Shown here piece by piece: positions 37,601 to 52,600 of a stretch of DNA of 64,000 nucleotides. The DNA is taken from NCBI GenBank assembly GCA_034687125.1, contig JAQGBZ010000246.1:30805-94804 (forward strand). Reading direction: 5' to 3'. Made by a program: the position numbers and the translations under genes. The notes under the pieces are model-generated. The model was given only the letters and a program-made list of their open reading frames with translations. It was not told where the DNA came from and did not search any database. The DNA comes from Neelides folsomi (taxonomy: Eukaryota > Arthropoda > Collembola > Neelipleona > Neelidae). Within the stretch, counting starts at the first letter, position 1. Every line of letters starts with the position of its first letter.

Positions 37601-40600
37601 GATTGGGAATAAATAGGGAAGATGATTTTGATTGTATTCCGAGTACTTGCCGTGTTTATTTTGAAGAGAAGGCTAATAAAGCCTGAGGCAGTAATCAAAT
37701 TAGTGATGAATTCAGCTCAGTCAGTCATCTTCATTAGAGTAATTATGGGATGTACCTGAGGAGAGTATATGAGAAGGGTTGTGATTGGATGCTATTCTTC
37801 CTTCACATTAAATTAAGGGAGTAATTCGAGGGAAGGCCGAGGCTCAACAATAGCAGCGTAATTTCGGAGGTGGAGGTGATTGGGAGATCCTCATTTATTG
37901 AAACCGAGAGATGAGGTATGAGAATCATCCGTGACATTAGGTAATGATCCCGACGAAGCTCCACCACTCCTGCCGCCCCAACATTTATTTCCTCTTCTAA
38001 TTAGACAAAGTGTCAGCCTTTCCCTCTCCAATCTTACCAATTAACTGATTACAAGGAACGAGGCGCCATTCCCTCCAAACTGCCTCACACAGTAGGATGA
38101 GGAATGAATGAAATTCTCTAATATCTAATTCTTGATACCTCTTCCATACATCCTTAAACATCTAGGTATCCTACTTACATACCATATATCTGTAATATAA
38201 TTGTATACTACTTTTATGGGAATAGGAATATTTATATTATGTACATATAACATATATGATACAAGTAACTTGTATACCTACACATTTAAATGGGTAGCTC
38301 TTAATTCAATCTAAAGTATTTATTTACTTTAGGTATAATCTGGTATATTGTATTTTGTAGTATTCAAACACAAATAACAATATTCAATATTATACTGTAC
38401 ACTGTACTAGTAATAATATAGCTAGATATGTTATGCATTTCAATATATTCTTCATCAATATCATTACTCTGCATAATTAATCAAATAATCACTCTGATTG
38501 GAAGCGATATTATATAAGTCATAAATACGAATAATTATAAGAGATGTTTACTATATAAAATTTCTTCATGTTATATTGTCAATATATTAATTATAAATTG
38601 CTTAATTATATAATACAAGTCATTAGAACTGAATAATATGGCAGATATGATAAGCTTCATAAGAATCCCATCACGTTTACTCCAATTAAGTCATTAAAGG
38701 ATAATGTCGAATCATCATTTTCTCTTTGATTATTTCAAAGATTTCAAATATAAGTAAATCGATTCCAAAGCTTAAAAATAATTGTATCACATAATTCATC
38801 AATCTCAGACTAAAGCCGTAAAATGCTAGTGAGTAAAAGATTTAAGTAAACTCGTAGCATAATTAATAGTAATGCGGTTGGGTAACCTATAATTTAAATT
38901 CAACTTTAGCAGCACAGCTTCCAACGAACATACTAAAGTAATATATTTAGTATATGCAAATTAAAAGAATTGCACGAAATACGCCTTCTACGACCACCCT
39001 TATGTTATAATAATGAACAAGAAAATGTATTTCCTCTTCCCTTTGTAAAGCAATTAAAAGTTTTGAGATAAAATTCACATTTATAAAACCTATTTGTGTT
39101 CTTTGTGTGATTGTAAGGGAGAATTCATTAAAAAGTGTTTTTCTAAAAAATAATGACGGATATGGGATAGTTTTTGTGCAATTGGAAGAGAGAAGTTTTA
39201 TAAAAGCGGATTTCAATTTGGGATTCGAGGAGTCGAAATTAGTGAGAGATGTTAATTAAAGCCGGCGCTGTTCCTCCACCGACTTCTGCGGCCCCACAAT
39301 TAACCACTATCAACCTCCCTCATCTCCCCTTTAACGTTAAATGAGGGTGATAAGGTAGAATATAATTGGATGGCCCCATCGGACCTAACAGCTGATTAGT
39401 TTAATTATTATCGTTACTCCTTCGCCTCAGTTAATTACCACTTCTGCCACTGAAGGGGAGCTTAAACTATTTCCTCCATACTGATTCCCATATTTAAATT
39501 CAAGCCGCATTCATCATACCAACTTGTCGACTATCTCCTCATGTGGAAACTTACCTAAAGCACATCTATAGTATTTAGAAGTGTTTCACATAAATATTTG
39601 ATCCATTTCTAAACTTATATACCTATAGGCATATCAAATATTTATTTAATTTAACAACGAAAATAAAACTAATAAGTATGGTATATGATAGTGTGTAGGA
39701 TGGGCTGATGGATTAATTTTCCCTCACTTTATAAAAGTAGTTAAAAGGAACGATTATTATTGCGAAGAAATACATACACACTTGGAACACGGATCTAATA
39801 TAAAATAATTGAAGGGAGTTAATGATTAAATATATTTGCTCATTAAAGAGGATTCCAAAGTTCCATTGCCAATTAAAGCTCTTCCTTATAATAATCCCAT
39901 CAAAGCCCATCCCATCTACTTTTAATTGCGGTGGCAGGTCTGCCTGTGGAAAAAACATGGATCGCTGTTCAACTCCGGCAAATCATAATATGCGTTAGAA
40001 GCTCACTCTCCGGGTCCATGTAATACCAGTGAAGTGGAGACTTAACAAGATCCAACGAAGCAATTGCAGATTCCAATGAATCCATTTCACTCAATTATAC
40101 ACATTGGGTAATAGTGCTCATCATTAAGGTAAGTTGAAGAGTTGAAAAAGTGCAGTGGAGGAGGAATGAGATGAAACGACTTGAGAGGTGAATACGAGTG
40201 ACCCCCATAATAATAACAATAATATTAATGGGCCCTCTTTATAGATATAAAAACTAATGAGCTGAAATGATGAGAAGAATACAAAGTAATTGGGGAAAAA
40301 ACCATTTATTCACGTTATGTGAGATAATCAACAACGCTGGGTATTCAAAATCTCACAAACTCATTATTTTATACACAATTGCATATTTAGAAGGAGTTTT
40401 TGGAAGTCAATCTCAAAAAGTGGGGGTATCACACATTTGCATTAAAGATGTTAAATAATTGCCAATTACTTTGCATTTTAATGCATAAATCATTTGCCCT
40501 TTAATGAATTTATTCCTCGGTTTTTTTAATTGCCTTTTATGATTATGTTTTAAGTTAAATGCATCGATGCATAAAATATGATCAATATAAACATGCTTAT

Positions 40601-43600
40601 TATATTTATGTAAATTTTTAGCCATGAGGTTTTTAATACAGATTTAATAAAATATATGTAGTTTTTCTTAAGTTTGAAAAAATGTTGTTTGGTTCATTTT
40701 TTCCCCTTGCGCTCAATTTCCAATTCTTTCCATATGAGTACACATTAAATAGCAGCTCCTTGAAACCTGAAGCACTCATATATTGGAAGAATGATAATTG
40801 GATATGGTTATTGCTTCTCTATTAGGTATGAAAGAGGTTGAGAGGAACGAAAAGAATTTTCGCCTACTGCGAAGGTGTTGGGTGGAAAATCAAAATGTTT
40901 ATTGGATGAGGTATATAAGTAATAATAAGATGTAATCAACTCGCCCGGTGGCGCAATATCATACTTTGGATAGCCCATTCCAATTTCGTAAATGAGAAAA
41001 GCTTCATTGGAATGATCCTAATTAGAATCATAATTACCATAAAGACCTTTGAGTTGTGATGATGAGACTCAGGAAGATGGGACTTACTCGGAATGGATAT
41101 AGGAGGATAGGACCTCATACATAAGTAAGTATCTGTGACGTATACTCATATGCCTCTGTACATTTTTCTCAATTGGAATATAAGATGGAAGGGAGAAATA
41201 ACATAATGTTTTTGGCTGATACGTGGAATGGAAAGAGTCCAATTAGGCCCATCTTCCCTCTCTTAATTGGCCACACACAGATGCGTCTCCTCGTTGGGCC
41301 AGACGAGGAATGGATGAAGGGAATCCCTTTGACTCATCTCTTTACGACCTCACATCCCTCCAATTCCCTATTCACCTTAAGGGCCCAAATTCATCATTTT
41401 AATGTATCAAATTATTAACTGATCAGCCTTTTATTTCAGCAAGAAAAATCTTTTGTGTTGGAAATTGTGTTAAATTGCTTTCCTTCAAATTGTATTCAAA
41501 TCCATTTAAAAATTCAGGGTCTTGTTTTATATAAAGGATTATTTTAGTGAAAAATGTTCAAAATATCTTTCGAGGTTTTGACTCACATTCTTTATCGATA
41601 ATGACATGTATTAGGATTAAGATTTGCATATCACGATATCCCAATAAAGATACCATTATAACGTTATATTGTTAACTTGTATTATATATCTGAAAGAATG
41701 GGATATTGATAGACGCGTGTCGTAATGAGGTTATAAGAGAGAATAGAAGATTGTCATCTCGAGATGATCGGATGAGAATAGGAAATGAGACCGTGGGGAT
41801 GAGGAGGGCAAAGGACGGACCTTTGAAGAAGAATTGGACAAATGTCCTCCAGATTACTTCTACTCGTGTCGTCTATGTGAATATTAAAAGAAGAACCAAC
41901 ACGAGATTTGGAGCTTGTCAGCATTCCTTCTCAATTTTGAACCACCCAAGAGATTTCGACATTCCTATTTCCAATTAAGTAAACTCAATCCTCAGCTCGT
42001 AAATCCATTCTGATGAATTATGACTTCGCTCTCAAATGTTTTCATATGAAAACCTTGTATTATTATTACAGATCTATATTCACTTATTTAGTATGCTACT
42101 GATGCATTTACTACTTTAGTTAGTTAGTAAATACGCTGAATGTCTTGCTAAAAGTAGATATGTGTATTCGTAAGTTGAAAATCAGTCCAGTGCAGAAAAG
42201 TCAAAGTGAATACGATCCACAAGCAAGGTTAATTTCTGAGGTTTACTTTTGTCTGGTCTTGATGTATCAATTTTACTCTTGTTTGTTTAATTGGGATAAA
42301 AAATGATCGATCAGGTTGTTCAAAAGAAGAAAAATGTGTAAAAATATAATGGGAAAGGGCTAATTAATAAATGTTGTCTCGAAACGAGGTCAGGGGACAA
42401 AGAGAAACGAGTGAATCGATGAGGCCAGGAATGAAATTGAAAGGAATGAACAAAGGGAGAAGAATTGAGAGTAATTCCTAGTCATCATTAATTAATCATT
42501 CACAAATTAATTAATTAGATTGGAGCCGACAAGTCCCACAAAGGGAATCCATCTATTGCGACAATAATTTGACTTCACATAATTACATACATTTTGTGAT
42601 CTCTCCAATCATACGAAGGATCTTTAATTATGAAGACTCAACTAAGTTTTATTGGCACTTTTGAAGTTTTCGATTTAAACAATCAATTGAATTCTCCTTT
42701 AGAGGCTCAAAAATGTTATATAACAAAATAGATTTAAAAGGAAAGTTGTTATAATACAAGGGTACAATATTTAAGAGTCATTCAAGTATCACTATCATTA
42801 GCATAACTCCTAATTATGTAAATTGACAATAAAATTGCTTTATTAATTAAAATTAATAATACCGTGTCCTTGCATGGCTGTTATAGAATATTGAACCCAT
42901 AACCAATTCATATTTTAACTTATCACATTAACCATATTCGTGAGCGCCCCTGCGCATTTTAAATTTTTCGACTATATTTTTTACACTTGAGAAATGAATC
43001 TCTTGGAAAGATCCTAGGGGAGTTAATTAACTCGGAGAGAAAAAAGATTAATTATGAGATTATAGCACGGGATCCGTCGTGGGTGATATGGGAATTAAGA
43101 CACATTTATTCAATAAACCATACTATGAAAACTATACTACTCGCTAGGAGCCAATTTTTAATTAAAGTTTAAGATTAATTAAACAATTCCTTTTTAATCC
43201 TCCGTCTCATCATACAGAAAAGAATTCATTTTCCTCTAGTGAAATCTAAACTATTTTATCAACTTATATCAGACATAAGTTTTTTCAGCCTTAATAAACT
43301 CTCACAATGTTCATTATTCTCCAATTTACTCTTTCCCACTTGGCTCAATATAACCAAAATTTAATTCAGCCTTTGAAGCAAACTCCTACAATTTCTACGC
43401 TAGATGAATTAAAATGAATTAAATGGAAAATAATAAATACTTGACCTGTCTCTCAAACAAAGAGTTCAATAAACCATCAACAAAGTAGACAGGAGCCAGA
43501 CAAAAACACAATAAAATACGCTTGATAAAACAAACATCTACGCCAATAAACGCTACTCATTTAAAGTGTATTTGCTATTTATAAAACTATGAAATAGCCG

Positions 43601-46600
43601 CAAATGGGGATAATAAATTTTATAAGGAGTCTCGCAATGGTCTGATGAGCCGCCTATGAAATAATATTGAATATTACGTAGATATTCTCCAACTCAGATT
43701 GAGACGAGGATTCCTCATAAAAGTAGATTGGGGGCAATCTCTCCTGATTCGGTCTAAGGGCCTGTTGGAAGTTCCAAACCCCTTGAAAGAAAAAGGAAAA
43801 CTACTAATAATATTATTGTAATTGGGCGTATTCAAGACACTGCCGTTTGGGAATTTCAACGAACCGTCTCGGAAAAGTTTATCAGAAGGGCTGAAGGAGA
43901 GAGTTAATGATTTTATGAGTCCAGAAAGCTCCTTATCGCCCTCATCAAAGAGAAGTAGGCTTTTCCATTTGCCCTCAACTCGAAGATATTAAACACATCT
44001 CGTAATTTATGCTCTCCTTATTATGACTCGGCTCCCTAACGGGCTCTCTTCCGAAACAACCTCTTCCACACACACGTTTCCGTAAATGAATGAGGAGCAA
44101 TAATCATAATAACTAAATAACACCCTTTTTCCATATATTCCGAGGGACGATGAAGGAAATATAATTGCTTTTCCTATTTAATTGAATGCCTTCTTCAAAT
44201 CTCCAAACATGAAAGGAATAATGAGGACACCAACTATTCGAATAAAATACTAATAAGTGCGTAATCCATATTTAATATTCTTAAACTAATGGTCATCTCA
44301 TTATATACCTAAAAAAGTACCTACTTGTATAATACTTTTTATTAATTTATTAATAATGAGAAAATTGGTTCAAACATGTTCAGTATACCGGAAATTGTAG
44401 ATTTAATATTAACTCTATTTATAAACGCTAAATGTAGAGTTTATGGGTCTATGTAATATTAAATAATAGAGAAATGGTCAATGGTCACAAGCCGGTTATT
44501 ATTCCAAAGGTAAACATTAGGTAAAGATGGGGAGATTTCAACTCTCAATATTGCTTTGAGTTGGAAAAGGATAATGGTTATGATAATACTCCATAATGAC
44601 TGGATTGTAATAGGAATAATAAGAAGGAGAGAAATCCTTAAAGCGGGAAGCCCAAGCTCAGATCGGCGGCGGAATTATTAAGAAACTTCCGTGTGGATAA
44701 TGCCTGTCATTTGCCGTGGGAAGCCTCGTTAAAATTTCATGGAAACTTTGGCAAATTGTAGAGCGAAAGGGACGTTGTTCCATACACAAAAGTTCCTATA
44801 TGGAGTATAGCCCACCGAGATAGAAATTCGTGTTGTACAATTCGGCGCCTTTACTTCCTCTCCGAGAAAACCCAGGTGCTCAAGTTTATTTAACCAATTA
44901 CATATTCTTCACAGAACACACACACGTTTGTGTAATGTTCTTGCAATACAAAAGCAATATGCAGAGGTTAATAAATACAAGAACTAATAATCTTCTTGTA
45001 TGGTATTATTTTAAATAGTTTTAACTGTTTTCTGTCACAGACCTTCTGGCCAATGTTGAGTTAATACTTTGCATACAATAAGCTAATGTTTTTATTTGCT
45101 TTGTGATGAAACTTCAAAAATTAAAAAAGAATGAAGAGTTTAAAACAATGATCAATGAGCTTTTTAAAACAAATACAATTGCTAAAAATCAAAATTCTAA
45201 TGCGTTAGCAATTTTAATTAATGTCCATGATATGAACTCCCAATGCTCACTATATTTAATTCCTTGAATTGAAGATTAGATTTTATAATGTCCATTCTAT
45301 TGTGTGCTTTTTGTATGGATTCGTCGTAGGCGGAGTAAGGAGCTTTCGCACCGTTACTTCTCTACGATTTTCATTCAATTTCCATTTTGGCAATAAAGAG
45401 CTGGCTAAATCCCCTCCTCCCGTAATCTTCCCCTCGGTAATTAAAATAGGATGGAGGGCTCGCAGTTTATTAATTTGCAAAAAAGTAATTTGAATTAATT
45501 CAACCAACCGCTTTTAACTCCTTCCTTCTATTCAATTTATTTTACTTATTCTCATTTCCCCAAATAACCAGATTTACATAATTAACTAATATTATTATAA
45601 GTATATTACTAACGATAAATACTGATATACCATATAGGTAAATGTCTTTAGAGCCGTAATTTTGTAGTCATTTGGAATTAATAGATAACTACTAAATACA
45701 AGTACAAATACATAATATATGGTAGTACATTGTTTTAATAAGAAAAAGAGAACAGATAGGTGTGTAATTTCACGTAATGTGTAGTTAATGTAAGTTAATA
45801 ACTTATCCTTAAATAGCGAATATGCCTTTGAACTTTCGATATTAAATGATTTGAATTTGACAAGTAATGTTCATCATGATTTTCAACACAATATTTACAA
45901 ACATCATTCAATAATTTATAAAGCTTGAATGCCTGATGTTGTGTATTTACTGTTTAGAAGTTGCACACTGTCAGTTATTGCCCAGATCTATAAAATCTCA
46001 TTTGTAAGCCAAAAGAGTCTGAAATGCATTTTTAAAGCCAGGGATATCCGTGTGGTGATCCAGTGATACAACGATACAGTTAGTGGTCTATTATAAACCC
46101 TCTTCCTCTAACGCTAATGGAAGTAATGGACTACGCGGAGGTTTGGCTAATAATTTCTATTACCCACAAAGCTCCGTTTCCCTATACTCGTTAAATTTTC
46201 AAGAGCCACCTGAGAAAAAAGTTGAGAATTTTGGAGTGGCTCTCATGTCAGAATCATTAAAAGACTCACTTTTGAAGTTTTTTCATCCACAGGGGAATTG
46301 CTTTTCTCCCAAGATGAAGCCGGATAATATCAAAATAATAAAATAAACTTCAGCTCTATTTATTTTAAAGTACTTGCATCGCATGGAATTTTCAATTATT
46401 TATCCAAATTATTATTTATAATGTGGAGGTTAAATAATGATAGATAAATTTTTCCAATTACTTTCTTCTTTCTCCAGGGGTGGGTTGACAAATGTTGGTT
46501 GGAGGAGTCGAAGGGTCGAAGGTATCTTTTATTCACATATACAATTATATACAGACCAAGTGATCTCGGCCTTATGGCCCTCTTCAAATATTCATCTATG

Positions 46601-49600
46601 TCCATTTCCTGTCATATGAGAAATCCAGACCCTATACTCATCCCATCATCCCCAAAGGACCCTCGTGATCATCAATTATGAAAGGCGCGCCAGGGTCCTT
46701 TGACACTTCTTGACAATCTCTTCACAATCACAATGAGTCAAATCCTCCCAATGATGCATTCACCTTCGGAAACATATATTTACTATTATATATTTATTAT
46801 TCTTTTTATTACGTGTATGTAAATATTTCGAATAACTTATGAGACACGCGTTCGCTCCTATGTATTTAGTATAGTGAGTATAACCATTGTCGGATCTTTT
46901 AACGTCCTTCTATTGAAAAGTTATTCACCGTTAATTTTAAATATGTGGCTTCAACATTCAATTTGTACAAAAGGATCTTTTATTAATCTAATACGAAAAA
47001 CTCAAATGCTCTTCAAATGAATCGACTGAAACATTTTCCATTTTTTTATTTTTGTAAATTCATTTGCTTATTATCAATAATGAATGTCTCATATAAAAGA
47101 TTATCATTTTACGAAGGTAAAAAACAAAACATAATATTATTCTTTTCTTATGTATTGTATTACATAATGGTACATTATGCTAACTGAATGCCATATTGCT
47201 TCAGTTGACAACGATGTTGACATCGAAATTTTTTTGCTGAGTTTGAGAATAAAATACAAGTATTAGAAGTGAGTAGTCATGATTGAATTTATAAAAGAAT
47301 ATAATAAAGTCCATGAAAATTTATTTATGTATCATACCTATAGACTTATTGAAACGTTGAAATTGGAGAGGAATTGAACTTGTAAGTGTTCGTTCGATAA
47401 ATGATATTCTTTACATTCCACTTCGAATTGAAAAAAAACCTCTCGAATAAAGAATGACAATCTTTAAACTTTTAACGAATTTCATATTTTTTCTCATTTT
47501 CCAATTGTAAGGTTTCTTTTCTTTCTTCTCCATTTCAAAATTGGCAATTCTCTGTACATGGTAATCTTTTAAGGTAATTTGACCATTCAATTTTTCCTCG
47601 ATACGAAATAAATAGGACCCAAATAATATAATATAAGCTACGGTATACCTATCTGTAAATCTTTAGTGAAATTCTATAAAATATGACATAAATATCTACA
47701 TTCGTATATGGAATATATCTAACATAAGTAACTCATTGGTTTATACTCGTGTGTCATTGGTATTGTTGTAAAGCTGAAGTTCTCAAACCTTTTCAATGCT
47801 CGGATTCAAAAAAGAGAGAGAAGGGAACCTTTTTATATCAAGAGAAAGTAAATTGGAGTGAAGGGAAATTGGGAAATTACGACAATACGGGAAAATAAAA
47901 ACCTTTCTACCTCAAGAGGACAAAGAGACATGGAGAGAGGCATAAAGATATTATTAGTATAAGGATGTATTATTGTGAAGCTCTTCAACGTTTTCTCCTT
48001 CTTAATAAACTGCGGTTTTGTACAGGGGAAGAGAAAACTCTTTCAATTTGTCCACTTTATATAAATATGAGTATTATTGGGTGGCTGAATCTTTTGGAAG
48101 TTCAGGAGTTCTACAAATATATATATATATATACCATATAGGGAAATGATGAACGACATATGTAACATGCATATATACTATACGTGTATGTATACCAAGT
48201 ACGTGAATTTATATAGAGAGCAATAATGTTAGTTTTTGTATGAGGTATTGGCCCTATTGGGGAAGAAGAAAGTTTGAAGGAAACTCGCGGATGATTAAAA
48301 GGATCCAATTTCAAATTAATGTAAAAAGTGGAAATTCAATACTCTTACTATAATAATATCTGAGGGAAACTTTTCCCTTCGAGCTTCCCACATGAAAAAT
48401 GGAGCAAAGGAATTTTTTTAATTTCGAATATATGTAAAAATACAATTAAGGTATTTAAATAACTCTTTAAAATCATGTTAAATAAGTATAAATTCATATT
48501 AATATAATTCTTTAAATACATACCTTAATTATTTAAATGAAATCAAGTAATGTATCATTATTATTTTCCATTTGAGTTAGCATTGCTTTCCAATATGATT
48601 ATCATTTTATAGTAAAATTAAGCAATACAAAATAATGATCAGGGTGGTATTAAATATGAGAATATTATTTATAGATTTATAAGATTTCCAATTTCTAATG
48701 TAAGATTTATATATCAATTGTTGAAATATTTAAGTTGGGTTTCTTTGAACCTTCGATGGTTAATAAATCTCATTAAAAGGAGCTTCTCGAGGGAAAGAAA
48801 GTTAGAGGGGAGAAAAGAAACTCATTACGATAATAGAAACCGGCCGAGAGACTTTCTTTCAATTGAATGTGTAGTGGAGCAAAGAACCGTTAACTTTAAG
48901 TAACTTATTTAATTCTTTTTCCTTTCTTTCCAACAACCTTAGATGTTGAGTCTTTCCTTCTTAATTATAATTATATATGTTATTACCTATGTATGATATG
49001 TATGTGTATGTATCTTATAAATATATTTATTTATTTTAGTAAACATATACAAATACAGTTTTAGGTACTTTAGTTTTACTTATGGTTAGCAAAACCTTAT
49101 GCGTAAACGTATTAATGTAGGAAAGCTTCTAAATCCTAATAATTTATAAGTTTACTTTGTGGCGATGCCGTAATTAAATACACACAACTGTCACTTATTA
49201 TGAATTACAATAATGACACACGCGTATCTTTAATTATAGAGACCAACTGTTTGTCAAAGCAAATAAATCGCACATTTAGGTCGAAATTTAGGAAACGTTT
49301 CATTTATTTATAAATTTTGTAAATTGAAGAATCTCTCGAATCTCTCTAATAAATTAGCTAGCAATAAGTAATACTTATTACTGATATGGTATTGTATAAA
49401 TTCCCAGGGTCGTGGAAATGTCGATTAGCAAATGAGCAATTTGAGAGAAAGAAGTAATCGGGTAAAAGGTGAATAAATTTCTAAATTCCCCTTTCCGCCC
49501 CATTAACATCTCATTTTAGGGTGTGTTCGTTTAGTGAGTATTCCCATTTGGCTCGTATTTTCTCCGCCGAACTGATCGAGAAGAAATTATTCTCCAGGAT

Positions 49601-52600
49601 ATGGCTAGATTAACTTGCAACTAATGATTTATGTCCCATCCTTCCAATCGAAATTCCAATTACACCGTAGTATTGCGGTAGAAGAGTTGTAAACACCTTT
49701 GGAAATTTTGTTTGTTGTGCTCTACAGTTATGTTGAATTAAGTATAATGAAATATTTAAAGGTAGAAAATATGTTGATTTTGAAGACAATTGATTGATGT
49801 TTTATTATCATTAGAATTTATATTTAATTATATGAAATGAAACTCAAGTTTAATTTAAATTTGTTAATTAAATGTAATTAGTAAGCAAGTAATTGAATTT
49901 GAACCAATTAAACATTCCTCATTAAATAAATGACCTAAAATGAAAGAATCAAATAAGGTAATGAGTGAGTAAATAGGAAAATATGAAAGGATTTAATTAA
50001 ACGGTTGCTAATCATTGCCTTTAAAAAGAAAGGGAAGCCTCTCGAGGTCTAAATGGGAGTTGTGGAATAAGAGACGGAGGATGATAATTAAATGGCTTCA
50101 TGCAATTCCCCTTTGAAATGAGACGTAAAATAAATAGGAGCTCAATTGGAATATGACAGTTATTTCATTGGAAGCATTAAACGGGCTGAGGTCGTAAGAG
50201 CTTCCAAAGACTGCGTGAGATGAAGATGAGAGCCGTCGAGCTCTCACAATTCTCCCGCCCTCCCACTTGAATTCTCATTGAAAAAAGTGAGGAGGATCTA
50301 ATTTAATTACGGCACAACCGGCGGGGGAATCTAATTAATTAAATTAAACTTCTAATTACTTCAATTGAATTACTTTTTGACTCCTCAGCGGAATGGGCAT
50401 AAATGGGGATGGGGAGAGGTGTATGCGGGGTAATGCATTCTTCGTGCGGGTAATATGGAATAATATCATGGAAGATCCGCTCATTTTTTCTCCTCTCTTT
50501 CTCGAGGAGTTGGATGCCATTAGAGAGAATGAAATTCATCGATTCGTTTAATTAAATAGAGAATGTCTTTCTCTTCCTATTATGTGATTATATGAATGTG
50601 GATAAATAGATATATACCTTTCCTGTGCATTCCGGGCTTTCAAAATCAAAATAGCTTTTTTCTCAACGAAGGAAAATGGAACTTTAATCTCATAAAACTT
50701 ACTACACATTAACTTTATTGACTCGAATAAAACAATTTATTTTATTGAATTCCTCCTAACTCGCTCCACTTCATATTAAATATTCATTGGAAAAGTTCAT
50801 CCATTGAGCTTCAAATTAATAATACAAATCGTGGAGATCCTGAATAAATAATATTCATTTTATCCTTACTTACAAATGGCTTTATAAAAGTAAAGGTAAT
50901 ACTTATTTATAATCACTTCTTTGATTACTTTACTAACTTAAATAATTAAAGACCTTTTCTCTTAGCTTATTGCATCTTCATTACCTTAATTGACAATAAC
51001 ATCATTTGTCTTCTTCGTATAAGAAACAAAACACATATTGCGATGAATTTGCTTTTAATTTTTGAATACATTTATTTAGTAAAAACAATTTAGATAAGAA
51101 CTTTATATTTAAAAGAAGGAATTGACAATAAGTTTCTCCTTTCAGCCATTCGTTGTGATCGAGTCGAACAATGATCACTTACGGGGCTTGAATTTAAAGT
51201 AGCACATTCTCTTGTAGCTCCACGCTCAATAAGTGAGTTTAATCATCAATTTTCCTAATGAGCCTATCTCGCCCAATTCTCATAAATTAGCGAGTCTAAT
51301 TACTCTTTTCATTTGAAGAGAAAGTATGAAGATACGAGTTTGACTACAAGACCATTTCTATGTAGTATATATATAACATAATATATAAGTATTTCCAACT
51401 ACACGTTCTTCTCCTATTAAATCTCCAACTACTATTCAGCTGGATCTACATTTTAATTTACTTTTTCCTATTAACTTTAAACCACATTTTAGCTCAAATG
51501 CCCGAACTCATTTGGTTGGTTCAATACACTATTTACTTTTGATTGTTTTCACTTGCAATTATTTGGAATAATTAAAAGCTTTAATTTCCCCCATTACACG
51601 ACCAAATAAGATTAGGTTACATTACAATGTACATTACACTGTTAGGTATCTGAATGATAATGCCATTATTACTTATAGTGTTGAACCAAACCTAAAAGTA
51701 TATCTATGACTTGTGAGCTCGAGTATGTGAAGTTGAAATATTGCCAATTTTTGCATTCCATTAGTAGGAGGGCGAGAGTAATGAATGGGGCCCATCACTC
51801 CATCGGCGACCGGCGATCATTACATTAGACTGAATATAATTATATAACATCCCTTGGTTCAATTGTGAGTGAATGGGCCATTGTGCCGTGTAATAATATA
51901 ATTCCGAGTATTTTGAGACTCGGCATTATATAGAACCTACTTGTGGGCATTATATGAAAAGGGAGGACCCTTTTGGGCTAATTAGTCTATGAAGGAAGTT
52001 CGGCCTCGCTGTTCGCCTCTCCAAGCAATTAAGCTTAATTGGACGACTCATTATTCGACGAATTAACTTAATTGGGGATTTTTTAATTGGAATTGCTCTC
52101 TCTCTCCTCTTTCTCTCTTTGAAGGCCTTCATTTTCACCACTAATTCCCTCCCCATTCCCACCCGCCGCCTGAGACTCGCATTTGCCCTAATCGGCAGAC
52201 GACGCCATAACGGCTCATAATATTATAATACCCATATCATCACATTTAATTTCCCGAATCCATCTTTATTTACCAAGGCTCATTCATTAAGGCATTTTCC
52301 TTATCGTTGGTTTTGCCTCTGAAGGGAAAAGAATGAATGGAAAAATAAAAATAAGAGAAGCGAAGAGATAACACGTCGACAAGACAAGTCTCGATGGTGT
52401 TATAAGTAAAGGAGAAAAGTGAAACTTTATGAAAGGGAACATGCACAGCTTTTCCTATCTGCCAGAGAGTAATTAAAATAGAAAAGGATAAGTATCTGGA
52501 GCAGGGAACTTCATTTTTAGACCCAACTTGACGGTTTGGCCAATTTAAGAAATAATTTAGCGTGTATAGATTGGATCCGGAGCTTTTACGTTCCTTGATA

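Noticed and set aside
47407-47420. 14-base match to the 5' end of microRNA miR-1 on the minus strand (TGGAATGTAAAGAA)
   Set aside because: The 3' part of miR-1 does not follow, and the upstream sequence does not supply the conserved opposite arm; the match is likely chance.
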